From the NCBI RefSeq assembly GCF_014696315.1, contig NZ_JACJPX010000007.1, positions 62,001 through 126,000 on the forward strand: a stretch of 64,000 nt of DNA, in the 5' to 3' direction. Every line of letters begins with the position of its first letter. Positions within the stretch are counted from its first letter, which is position 1. This document shows positions 10,701 to 18,336 of this stretch, piece by piece. The stretch is from Calothrix membranacea FACHB-236. GTDB taxonomy: Bacteria > Cyanobacteriota > Cyanobacteriia > Cyanobacteriales > Nostocaceae. The position numbers and the translations under genes were made by a program. The notes beneath the pieces were generated by a model. The model saw nothing but the letters and a program-made list of their open reading frames with translations. It was not told the DNA's origin and ran no database searches.

Positions 10701-11588
10701 AATATCAGGAGAATGTTCCACCAAAGTTTGGTATAACTGTCGCGACTCTTGCAGTGCCGTTTTGACAGCTTTACGAGCAGTAATATCTGTGACAAAGCCC
10801 TCTAAACAGAGGAGTTCACCATTGTCTGAAAATATACCCCGTCCCCGTTCCCAAACCCATTTCTCATCTCCCAATTTCGTAATAATCCGAAACTCAAACT
10901 CATAGGGTTGCTGAAGTGCAACTGCTTGCTGAACCAGTTTCCAGATGCGATCGCGGTCATCGGGATGAATTTCCTGTCCACAAGAAATTGTGCGTTCTAT
11001 TAAATACTCTTGTTGGCGATAGCCAGTTACATTAAATACACCTTCACTGATAAATTCAGGAGTGTAATTGCGATCGTTCGCCACACGGTACACATAACCC
11101 GGTAGGTTACTAATCAAAGTAGTTAAACGACGTTCACTTGTTTGTAAAGCTTGATCTGCAAGCCACTGAGTTTGAGTGTTCTGCCAGACACTACGAACTG
11201 CTTTTACCAATTTAGTTACATTTGCAGGTGACTTGATGACATAATCATCCAGTCCTGCTTTCATCCCTGTAACAGCAACTTCCTCGTTCCCACAATTTGT
11301 CAACATGATGACAGGACAATTGCTGTCATGAGCCTTGACAGCTTGCAAAATTTCTAGTCCGTTTGTCCAGGGTAATTGATATTCGGTGATTACCAAATCA
11401 AAGTTACGCTCTGCGTAGCCGCTTTGCGGCTTGTCGTGAGACATTACCTGGGCTAACTCATCAGCATTCACAATTTCTTCAATATGAAGTTCAGGGAAGT
11501 CTTGAGTTAGTGCTAGGACAATGAGAGCGCGATCCTCTGGGTTAGCATCGATTAGCAGAATTCGTCGTATTAACTGCTCTCGGCTCAT
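7782..11588 (-). CDS. Multi-sensor kinase: REC-PAS-PAS-GAF-PAS-PAS-GAF-HisKA_2
   Basis: This is a 1268-residue soluble sensor kinase. Domains in order: receiver (8-125), PAS (~150-275), PAS (~285-400), GAF (~415-565), coiled coil, PAS (~610-740), PAS (~745-870), GAF (~885-1045), HisKA_2 (H1078 in VYHRVKNNMQM) and HATPase_c ending at the C-terminus. The second GAF carries Cys981-His982 in QECHIVLLEQFQARAYAIAP, followed by LWGLLAVYQNSAPRAWQ. This is the pattern of bilin-binding cyanobacteriochrome GAF domains, so light sensing is likely. The receiver is odd: the position of the phospho-acceptor Asp is Glu69 (DLVITEYQLP), and an intergenic-type repeat seems to have been inserted just before it (DKPQSGYAER). 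It is the first gene of a pair with the 6624-7775 kinase. Confidence 0.9.
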   Translation of the reverse strand: MSREQLIRRILLIDANPEDRALIVLALTQDFPELHIEEIVNADELAQVMSHDKPQSGYAERNFDLVITEYQLPWTNGLEILQAVKAHDSNCPVIMLTNCGNEEVAVTGMKAGLDDYVIKSPANVTKLVKAVRSVWQNTQTQWLADQALQTSERRLTTLISNLPGYVYRVANDRNYTPEFISEGVFNVTGYRQQEYLIERTISCGQEIHPDDRDRIWKLVQQAVALQQPYEFEFRIITKLGDEKWVWERGRGIFSDNGELLCLEGFVTDITARKAVKTALQESRQLYQTLVEHSPDIIERFDTQLRHLYTSPVLTELTGIPKEVFLGKTCRELGMPEAMINSWETAAQALLETGQKQIIEFETPTLKGVRSFEMVIAPELTRDNVIESILCISRDVTERKAAQITLQLQAQQEQTLNRVVQRIRSSLDLSTIFSTTIAEVTQLLGLQRTTIVQYLPERQCWQVLAAHRQDVSLTDTTGLEIPDQDNPYAAQLKQLQVVQVDTLDSIQDPINLKISQLAPPAWLLTPIVVNGKIWGSLSISKPATEAPWSQKETEIAGKIADQLAIAIQQAQLYQQVQQELRDRQRAEAALQLLNQELEQRVQERTDKLQMALSAAKMGTWDWDLETNLVHWSPEEYKLFGFQTDAAGRVLDQNGAEISPHPTFELFLSCVHPDDRDYVVQEVRQALTQGSSYDIEYRLIWRNGSIHWLYARGACVLNKQGKPVQLMGIAMDITNRKQAEAALRRSERWLQNFSQKISVVVYTMVQEANGQIWFEYISPACKSILEVTAEQAMQDASFLIKRIHPDDLPPRAALMARCTQNLEPFFMEYRIITPSGKLKWVQVNSQVEPRENCAFAWHGVLLDVSDRKQAEAAIRQQARQERVLRLVTNEIRQSLDLDAILTTAVNEVRHTLQADRVAVYRFNADWSGNFIVESVAPGWVKLVQPNIKKLWEDTYLQETQGGRYKNYETFAVADIYTVGHQECHIVLLEQFQARAYAIAPIFFGENLWGLLAVYQNSAPRAWQAWEIDLLQQIANQLAIAIQQSELYKQLQTELQERRQIEQQIRASLKEKEVLLREVYHRVKNNMQMVSSLLSLQSSSIDDPAVLKLLTESQRRVKTMALVHERLYRSENLARINFATYVEHLVSDLVRSYTSKKSNIRFVIEVSELELDLDAAVPCGLIINELISNALKYAFPNQKGEITLQFWLYDPEYYCLVVKDNGIGIPVDIDPQCTTSLGMQLIQGLVEQLGGTLQLYRQGGSQFKIFLKKRL

Positions 11589-11798
11589 GAACGTCAGCTT
11601 CCAATACCCCTAAAAAGAAATATATTTTGATGTTGATCGTAATATATCCAGTTAAGGGGCACTAGCTATAAAAGCTGAAGTCATAAGAATTCTTATAGAA
11701 CCACACTTGATGGTTGCGTAGCTAGGTATCCATTGATTCTTTCTACTCTGTCCCCTCTCTACGCAAGTGATTTCAGCAATCAAATTTGATTCCTAAAG

Positions 11799-12974
11799 TT
11801 ACAATTTCAACAACGGCAGTATGACAGTAAAAGTCGTACCTATGCCAACTTTGCTATCAACAAAAATCTCTCCGCCATGTGCATCAACACATTTTTTCAC
11901 AATCGCTAAACCTAAACCTGTACCAGGAATAGAACCCACGTTTCCAGCACGTTGAAAAGGCTGAAACAAGCGTTGTTGGTCTAGTTCAGGAATGCCAATA
12001 CCCTGATCTTGAATGCGAAAGGCGATCGCATTTTGTTGACCAATGAGTTCAAAATTGACTGTACTCCCTGGTGGTGAATATTTAATTGCATTGGTGAGTA
12101 AATTGCCTAAAATGTGGCGTAGTAGGCTCTCATCCCATAGTGCATCTTCTATATTTCCAGTACTGTGAAAAGCCACAGCGATCTGTTTGGCTCCACTAGC
12201 CAGTTGAATTTCATCAACTATTTGCAGACAAAAAGCTTCTAAATTCAGACATATCAAATCGCACTGCAGTCTACCGGAATCAGCTTGACCAATCAAGGAA
12301 ACTTCATCCAAAAGCTGCGCCATGTTTTTGATTGCTGAGCGAATCATTTGAAAGTGAGAGCGTTTTTTTTCTATGGTTAATTGATTTTCGTTGTCCTGTA
12401 GTAATCCAGCGGCCAGCAGAATAGTGTTGAGGGGATTGCGAATGTCATGAGAAAGCATGGAAACAAATTCTGATTTGAACTGGTTAAGTTCTTTAGCTCT
12501 TACCAGTTCAGCTGTACGTTCTTCAACCCGATGTTCTAATGTTTGATTGGTTGTACGTAATGATTCTAAAACCTGCTTACGCTCGATTGCATAATGTATG
12601 GAGCGCACTAACAAATCTACATTCACTTGGCGCTTGACTAAATAATCTTGTGCGCCTTGTCGCACGGCTTCAATTGCTAGTGTGTCGTCATTGGTATTTG
12701 TTAATACAACAATTGGAATACTAGGCAAACAGTTAATTAATTTTGGCAAGGATGATAATCCCTCACTATCAGGTAGCGTGAGATCCAACAAAATGACATC
12801 GTAAGCGCCAAATAACTCGTTTCTGCTTAATTCCTTAACTCCATCTTGCAAGCGCTGAACATGAACAACACTAAACTCTTTAGATTGGACTTGCTTGAGA
12901 AACTCTTGTAACAATCTCGCTTCTGCCAAGTTGTCCTCAATCAACAAGATTTTTACGGAGCCTGTCGCCGTCAT
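11799..12974 (-). CDS. Response regulator-histidine kinase (REC-HisKA-HATPase)
   Basis: The 391-residue product has a receiver (7-130, D64 in ILLDLTLPDS), a coiled coil ending EERTAEL, HisKA (H176 in SHDIRNPL) and HATPase_c (NLLTNAIKYSPPG, DQGIGIPEL, GTGLGLAIVKKCVDAHGG). The C-terminal third is very like the 6624-7775 protein. It has no membrane or sensory domain. It lies 210 bp upstream of the 1268-residue kinase on the same strand, with no obvious terminator, so it may head or feed that operon. Its upstream side is a heptamer repeat array that separates it from the phytochrome operon. The partner and signal are unknown. Confidence 0.92.
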   Translation of the reverse strand: MTATGSVKILLIEDNLAEARLLQEFLKQVQSKEFSVVHVQRLQDGVKELSRNELFGAYDVILLDLTLPDSEGLSSLPKLINCLPSIPIVVLTNTNDDTLAIEAVRQGAQDYLVKRQVNVDLLVRSIHYAIERKQVLESLRTTNQTLEHRVEERTAELVRAKELNQFKSEFVSMLSHDIRNPLNTILLAAGLLQDNENQLTIEKKRSHFQMIRSAIKNMAQLLDEVSLIGQADSGRLQCDLICLNLEAFCLQIVDEIQLASGAKQIAVAFHSTGNIEDALWDESLLRHILGNLLTNAIKYSPPGSTVNFELIGQQNAIAFRIQDQGIGIPELDQQRLFQPFQRAGNVGSIPGTGLGLAIVKKCVDAHGGEIFVDSKVGIGTTFTVILPLLKL

Positions 12975-12997
12975 TTTCTGGTGTCACCTCCTGATTT

Positions 12998-13073
12998 GTC
13001 AAGGGTCAAGGGTCAAAGGTCAAAGGTCAAGGGTCAAAGGTCAAGGGTCAAGGGTCAAGGGTCAAATGTCAAA
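12998..13073. repeat. Heptamer tandem repeat (GTCAAGG / GTCAAAG)
   Basis: About ten head-to-tail copies of the 7-mer gtcaagg or gtcaaag make a short tandemly repeated repetitive sequence of the kind known from heterocystous cyanobacteria. Degenerate cccagtcccc and cccattccc runs follow to about 13165. It lies in the gap between two signalling transcription units. Confidence 0.85.
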
Positions 13074-13166
13074 GTTTATTAGCTAGTTTCTCTCATCTTC
13101 CTCATTATTCCCAATTCCCATTCCCTAATCCCAAATACCCACTTCCCAGTCCCCAGTCCCCATTCC

Positions 13167-13613
13167 CTACTCCGACGGCAATGTTGCAGTAGAGAGCCAA
13201 AATTCTTCAATACCTTTGACGATTTGAAAAAGCTGGCTCAGGTTGCGAGATTTGGTGATGTAGCAATTGACGTGCAAGTCGTAACTATGAAAAATATCGT
13301 CCTCGTTTCTGGAGGTGGTTAGCACGACTACAGGAATGCGTTTGAGTGTGGGGTCGCTTTTGATTTCAGCTAATACTTCACGACCATCTTTTTTAGGCAG
13401 GTTCAAATCCAAGAGGATGAGGTCAGGACGCGGTGCATTGGCATATTCGCCTTCTTGACGTAAATAGGCCATCGCTTCCATACCATCTCTGACCGTCACT
13501 ACTTGGTGTGGTACAGTGCTGTTTTTTAGCGCTTCTTGGATTAAGCGGATATCAGCTTTGTTATCCTCGACCAAAAAGATCTGTTTGTGTTTTTCTTCCG
13601 TTTCTACGCTCAC
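13167..13613 (-). CDS. Phytochrome-partner response regulator (Rcp1/RcpA type)
   Basis: A single-domain receiver of the Rcp1 type that takes phosphate from a cyanobacterial phytochrome. The frame runs from KQIFLVEDNKADIRLI through LILLDLNLPKKDG (phospho-acceptor Asp) and VVVLTTSRNEDDI to CYITKSRNLSQL, the elongated signature of Rcp regulators. I place the start at the GTG at 13613 (148 residues) because GGAGG sits 8 bases before it. An ATG 42 bases upstream lacks this. The start lies inside the 3' end of the phytochrome gene (53-bp overlap), so the two are translationally coupled. It has no output domain. Confidence 0.92.
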   Translation of the reverse strand: MSVETEEKHKQIFLVEDNKADIRLIQEALKNSTVPHQVVTVRDGMEAMAYLRQEGEYANAPRPDLILLDLNLPKKDGREVLAEIKSDPTLKRIPVVVLTTSRNEDDIFHSYDLHVNCYITKSRNLSQLFQIVKGIEEFWLSTATLPSE

Positions 13614-15864
13614 GCTCGCGGCCTCCAACTGGAATCGTAAAGTAGAAGGTAGCACCTTCGCCGAGTTGTGACTCTACCCAGATTCGTCCCCGATGGCATT
13701 CGATAATTTTCTTACAGATTGCTAGGCCCATGCCTGTACCGGGATACTCTTCTCTGGTGTGTAGGCGCTGAAAGATGACGAAAATGCGATCGCTAAATCT
13801 TGGTTCTAAGCCAATACCATTATCCCGGACTGAGAATAGCCACTCATCTTCTAGCCTTTCGGCTCCGATGTGAATTTGTGGTGATTGATCGCTGCGGAAT
13901 TTGATGGCGTTGGCGATGAGGTTTTGAAATAGCTGCATCAATTGTGTACTATCAGCCATCACAGTTGGTAAGGGGTCATGGGTAATCATAGCCCCAGTTT
14001 CATGAATGCGCCCGCGCAAATTGCTGAGGCTGCGATTTAACGGCGTTGTTACCTCAGTTAACCCAAAGGCGATCGCCTGCATATCTACTTTGGAGTATGC
14101 TAGTACGTCATCTATCAGGGTTTGCATGAGACTGACTCCCTCAACGGCGAAGTTGATAAATTCTTTTGCGTCTTCGTCAAGTTCGTCTTCGTAGCGCATC
14201 TCTAACAGTTGCACATAGTTTGCTACTTGATTTAACGGTTCTTGTAAATCATGGGAGGCGACATAAGCAAACTTTTTCAATTCCGCATTTGAGCGTTCTA
14301 AGTCGTGCGCTAACTGAGCCAGTTCATCGGCCTGACGCAGCACAATATTAATGATGGCTTTGCGTAATTCCAGTGCGGCCTGGATTTCTACAGATTTCCA
14401 GCGTAGAGATGTTAACTGAACGGTTTCTTTCCACAATTCAAAGGATTTACGCGGCACTAAGCGCATATTTCCTTCTGTTTGGCTGACTTCAAATGCTTCA
14501 TTGGGATTACCACCCCAATTTACTGTTTGAATGACTTCTGGGCGAAACCATAAAACATAGTTGCGCTTGGAAATAGGAATCGCTAATAAACCACTAGCAA
14601 CGTTTTTAAACTTTTCCGCATCTGGATAAATCCGAGGTAAGGAATCTGTGTAGAATACTTCCTCGTGGACATTATTCTTCAGCCATTGCAGTAAAAAGCT
14701 GAGGTCTTCTTCTTTGGGAGTTTCGCCAATTACCGTACAGCGATCGCCAAAACAAACAGCCGCACCTTGAGCGCTGGTTAAATTCAATAAATTTGGTTTA
14801 TGTTTAACCAACCCATCAATAAAGTTTTCCTCTTGCGACATATATTCCATCAAAACTGATTGAATATATGTCAAATTCATCTGATAGCCGTAATCTTCTG
14901 TTTCTTCTCTGGTGGAGATTTCTGTAAATATCACTCTACCTAAAAATTCGCAGGCTTTCCGCAATTCATAAGAAACATATTTAGGTGTTTGGTGATGACA
15001 AGCAATTAATCCCCAAAGTTGACCATCTTTAATCAAAGAGATGGTTAAAGAAGCACCGACACCCATATTGTGTAAGTACTCTAAATGACAAGCCGCAGCA
15101 TTTCTGAGAATTGAGTTCGTTAAATCAATTGCTTGTTGGTTTTGGGGATGATTTATCGGCAGAATTTGTACGGCTTCTGCATGAGCATCAGGGATTAATC
15201 TGATGAAATTAGAAGCAAATAGCTTTCTCGCTGGTTTGGGAATGTCTGACTCTGGATAATGTAAACCTAAATAAGGTTCCATGCTATCTAACTTCTCTTC
15301 AGCTATTACCGAGCCATGCCCATCATCATCAAATTTATAGAGCATCACTCTATCAAACCCAGTTACATTGCGGACTTCTTGGACAATAATTTGACAGAAA
15401 TCGCGCAGGTTTGTAGTTTTTTCTAGCTGGTTAATGGAAGCTCTCGCTAGATGGTAAAAACTTAAAAATGGAATATTTTCTTGAGAAATTGCTGGCTCTA
15501 ACTCTAAAATCAAAATTCCTTCGGGATTGCGATGAAATACGGCATCAAATACTACGTATTCATCACCTTTTTTTCTGATCCAAATTTTCGTCGGATTAAT
15601 ATAATCAAGATTGCCATCTAAGATTCCGGCTTTAATTCTTTGGATTTGGAAGGGGTCGAGTAAGTCTTCTAATTTTTTTTGCAATACATCTTCGGGCAAT
15701 ATCCCGAAAACACTCCAAGTATTATTACTAACTTGTAATATTTGCAGATCTGGTTCCCCCAATACCATGAGGACACCGTGAGGCTGAATTTGGCTAGAAA
15801 CGTGAATAGCTGCTTCTTTTAAGCTACTAACATTAATACTTTGCGCTTGGAAATCGGATACCAT
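13561..15864 (-). CDS. cphA: Cyanobacterial phytochrome histidine kinase (CphA/Cph1 type)
   Basis: This is a 767-residue red/far-red photoreceptor kinase: PAS (~15-125), GAF (~140-320), PHY (~330-500), HisKA (SHDLQEPL) and HATPase_c (NLIANAIKFRS, DNGIGLE, GTGMGLAICKK). The bilin-attachment residue is Cys259 followed by His260 in AAACHLEYLHNMGVGASLTI, the same number as in Synechocystis Cph1. The ESDIPKPARKLF motif and the PHY tongue motif PRKSFELW are present. No Cys occurs near residue 20, so this is the GAF-Cys, phycocyanobilin-binding class, not a biliverdin BphP. The C-terminus (GGRERERRNGRKTQ) overlaps the cognate regulator gene by 53 bp, forming a photoreceptor-regulator operon. The symbol cphA follows usage in Calothrix/Nostoc. 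Confidence 0.95.
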   Translation of the reverse strand: MVSDFQAQSINVSSLKEAAIHVSSQIQPHGVLMVLGEPDLQILQVSNNTWSVFGILPEDVLQKKLEDLLDPFQIQRIKAGILDGNLDYINPTKIWIRKKGDEYVVFDAVFHRNPEGILILELEPAISQENIPFLSFYHLARASINQLEKTTNLRDFCQIIVQEVRNVTGFDRVMLYKFDDDGHGSVIAEEKLDSMEPYLGLHYPESDIPKPARKLFASNFIRLIPDAHAEAVQILPINHPQNQQAIDLTNSILRNAAACHLEYLHNMGVGASLTISLIKDGQLWGLIACHHQTPKYVSYELRKACEFLGRVIFTEISTREETEDYGYQMNLTYIQSVLMEYMSQEENFIDGLVKHKPNLLNLTSAQGAAVCFGDRCTVIGETPKEEDLSFLLQWLKNNVHEEVFYTDSLPRIYPDAEKFKNVASGLLAIPISKRNYVLWFRPEVIQTVNWGGNPNEAFEVSQTEGNMRLVPRKSFELWKETVQLTSLRWKSVEIQAALELRKAIINIVLRQADELAQLAHDLERSNAELKKFAYVASHDLQEPLNQVANYVQLLEMRYEDELDEDAKEFINFAVEGVSLMQTLIDDVLAYSKVDMQAIAFGLTEVTTPLNRSLSNLRGRIHETGAMITHDPLPTVMADSTQLMQLFQNLIANAIKFRSDQSPQIHIGAERLEDEWLFSVRDNGIGLEPRFSDRIFVIFQRLHTREEYPGTGMGLAICKKIIECHRGRIWVESQLGEGATFYFTIPVGGRERERRNGRKTQTDLFGRG

Positions 15865-16733
15865 GAAGATTCTCCTCTATTGTGCGGGAGCATCAAAAGC
15901 AGAGTATCAATAAATGTGAACCATTTACTGAAGTTTTCACCCTACTTAGATGTGGGCAATTTAATTGCAGATGTTGGGAATGAATGCTCGCAATACACCA
16001 GTTGCCACGAGCAGAGAATAAAAAATACAAATTATAAAAAATTTAAAAATTCACAAATTAATATTTCTTGGTCATTTATTGACTATATAGCTAATTCTCT
16101 GAACCTGCACTAGCTGAATCATTCTTGTGTTGTTAATTTTTCACTTTTACGTGGCACCACGCAGTAATCTCCCTGTTCTTGCAATTCACAGTTTAACAGG
16201 CAGTCAAATTTTATAGAGATAAGTTATATGAAAAACAGGTGATTAATTGATTCGTTTATATGTAGTTGTGTTACGTAATTTATATTATTAAATCATTATT
16301 AAATATTACCATGATCACGCAAAAAGTAAGTGATAACAGTCGATAAAAGCGGATAATGGCTGATTAATTGTTGATACAGATTAATTGAGAAAATAAGTAG
16401 TAAATAGTAAGCAAGCTCAGCAATTTTTGATTGTGGTTACTTAGCGAGATTTAGATCCCCGACTTTTTAAAAAAGTCGGGGATCTGAGCAGCAACGTTTG
16501 CTGTAGGGTGTGTTACGGCTGTGAGAGGATTTTGAAACGTAAGAGAATTAGAATTAGCCGTAATACCAATTCAAAATTCAAAATGACGCTCGTTCGCGTA
16601 GCGTCTCCCCTTGGGAGATGACTCGCTAACGCAACCTACAATTTAAGGTTTACTTTATAAATCATCTCTTATGGTTTATTGTGTATTTTTGGCAAAATTA
16701 TGAATTTCTAGCGCCATAACCCAAGATGTATGA
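15865..16733. other. Intergenic region with repeats, no gene supported
   Basis: This 869-bp gap lies upstream of the phytochrome operon. It is AT-rich to about 16430. A perfect 33-bp palindrome follows at 16453-16485, then gtagggtgtgttacgg and cgttcgcgtagcgtctcc motifs typical of dispersed intergenic repeats, and a half-element taataccaattc at about 16562. The short open frame at its left end has no recognisable protein. The phytochrome promoter should be within the first 200 bp. Confidence 0.5.
16453..16485. repeat. 33-bp palindromic repeat (agatccccgacttttt arms)
   Basis: Perfect 16-bp inverted arms flank a single central base, forming a strong GC-containing hairpin. The same element is present in opposite orientation at 29294-29326, and the flanks (gcgagattt on one side, gagcag on the other) are shared. 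It lacks a coding region or a following T-run of its own, so it is a dispersed repeat more than a terminator. Confidence 0.8.
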
Positions 16734-18218
16734 TTAAATCCAAGAATCAAACAACATCCGGAGTTTATAACCCTCGGAAGTAAGAGGTAAACCTAAATAA
16801 ATTGGCATCCAGAAGATAAAAGCAGCCAAAATCATAAAACTAATTGTGACCCCTAATGCTCGGAGTTCACGGTGATAGCTGCGAAGACATTGATCGACAA
16901 ACCAGGCGATCGCTAAAAATACAAAGACTACTGCACAGATATAATGGTAAATAAACACGCATCTCGTGACTTTTACCCAAGGTAATAAATTAGCTGCATA
17001 ATTTATTACTATGTACAAAGCAATCCAAGTATCTACAGCAAGATTGCCAGGTATAGCTAAACGCTGGTTTTTAAACAAAGGAATTGCTAATTTTAACAAC
17101 AGCATTGCGGCTACAAATAATATGGCAGCCATCCCCAACCACCATAACAAGGGATTACCCATTGCATGGACATCATATATTACCTTTCCATCAGCAGCGG
17201 GTAAATTCGGCCCCATCACAGGTAACGGATCGCTGAAATTACGCGCAGTTTGATAAAAATAAGCCATCGGCCGAGTCATGAAGGGCCATTTATACCAAGC
17301 TGCACAATAAGGATGGACTGCTGGACTATTTCCACCCATGTGCAAGTGGAACTGTAAAATTTGCCGATGTACTTCGATAAAATCGTATCTTGTATCTAAA
17401 CGCAGGTGAGGAATCCAAATTAAACTATAGACTATAGCCGGGATGATTCCTAAATAAAATATCATCTGAAAAATGTTTAGCTGAGTCAGATTTTGTAGTG
17501 GTGTCTGAACTTTCGCTAATAGTGGTTCCGCGGTTGTTTTATCTACGCTATCAAAAAGGCTTTTTTGGCTACCCCAAGAATGTACAAACCGAATTACCCA
17601 AGCCGTTATCCAAATTAAATAGGCACCTAACAAAAACCATAAACCATTCCATTTAGTACCAGTGGAAGCACCAAAGGCAATACCAGATGCAATTAACCAT
17701 AAAGCACGACGTTGTTTGTGATTTTCTAAGGCTAATAATAAAAACCATTGCCCTAAAAGACCAAAGATAACAATATAAATATTATTGAGTGCATAGCGAG
17801 ATTCAACCAAAAATAAACCATCACAAGCAGTAAAGAAACCTGCTAGCAAAGCAAAGCTGCGACGATGACTAATTTGATAAGCAATAGCAGCGACAACTAC
17901 AGGAATAAATGAACCAGTGAGAGCATTTAGCCAACGATAATTCCAAGGCGATAATAAAGAACCTGCTAGCCCATTCACTGGTTCTTGCCCAAAATGAAAA
18001 TGACTGCCAAGCCAAATGCCGATTCCAATAATATATTGACTTAATGGCGGATGAGCATTGAAAAACGGCTTATTGATAAGATAGTTATTACCAAATGTAG
18101 CGAAATAAACTTCATCAAATACAAGAGTATTGAATCTATTCAATCCCCAAAACCGCAAAGCGAGTGAGAAAATAAATATACTTGCTAATCCAATTCGGAA
18201 CCATTTTTTATTTGTCAT
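16734..18218 (-). CDS. PMT-family dolichyl-phosphate-mannose-type glycosyltransferase (GT39)
   Basis: A 494-residue integral membrane protein with about 10 hydrophobic segments. The first extracytoplasmic loop contains VFDEVYFATFGNNYL (acidic pair D35-E36) and FFNAHPPLSQYIIG, the hallmark of protein O-mannosyltransferases. The middle loop HLHMGGNSPAVHPYCAAWYKWPF and the C-terminal NYAANLLPWVKVTRCVFIYHY match the PMT C-terminal region. Such enzymes move mannose from a polyprenyl phosphate carrier to proteins or lipids in the membrane. It is full-length relative to bacterial PMTs. It stands alone, separated from the upstream kinase by a repeat array. The acceptor is unknown. Confidence 0.9.
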   Translation of the reverse strand: MTNKKWFRIGLASIFIFSLALRFWGLNRFNTLVFDEVYFATFGNNYLINKPFFNAHPPLSQYIIGIGIWLGSHFHFGQEPVNGLAGSLLSPWNYRWLNALTGSFIPVVVAAIAYQISHRRSFALLAGFFTACDGLFLVESRYALNNIYIVIFGLLGQWFLLLALENHKQRRALWLIASGIAFGASTGTKWNGLWFLLGAYLIWITAWVIRFVHSWGSQKSLFDSVDKTTAEPLLAKVQTPLQNLTQLNIFQMIFYLGIIPAIVYSLIWIPHLRLDTRYDFIEVHRQILQFHLHMGGNSPAVHPYCAAWYKWPFMTRPMAYFYQTARNFSDPLPVMGPNLPAADGKVIYDVHAMGNPLLWWLGMAAILFVAAMLLLKLAIPLFKNQRLAIPGNLAVDTWIALYIVINYAANLLPWVKVTRCVFIYHYICAVVFVFLAIAWFVDQCLRSYHRELRALGVTISFMILAAFIFWMPIYLGLPLTSEGYKLRMLFDSWI

Positions 18219-18264
18219 TTGTCATTGGTCATTTGTCATTGGTTAGTTGTCATTTGTCATTTGG
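18211..18264. repeat. Short tandem repeat (TTGTCAT heptamer)
   Basis: Several copies of ttgtcatt and ggtcatt alternate across the 5' end of the PMT gene and its upstream gap. The motif recurs near 49030 and 57315, so it is a dispersed heptamer family. Confidence 0.7.
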
Positions 18265-18336
18265 TAATGTGTAATTGCTTTTCTCCCCTGCTCCCTGCTC
18301 CCTGCCCCCTTGCCTCATGCCCCTTGTGTTCAGAAT

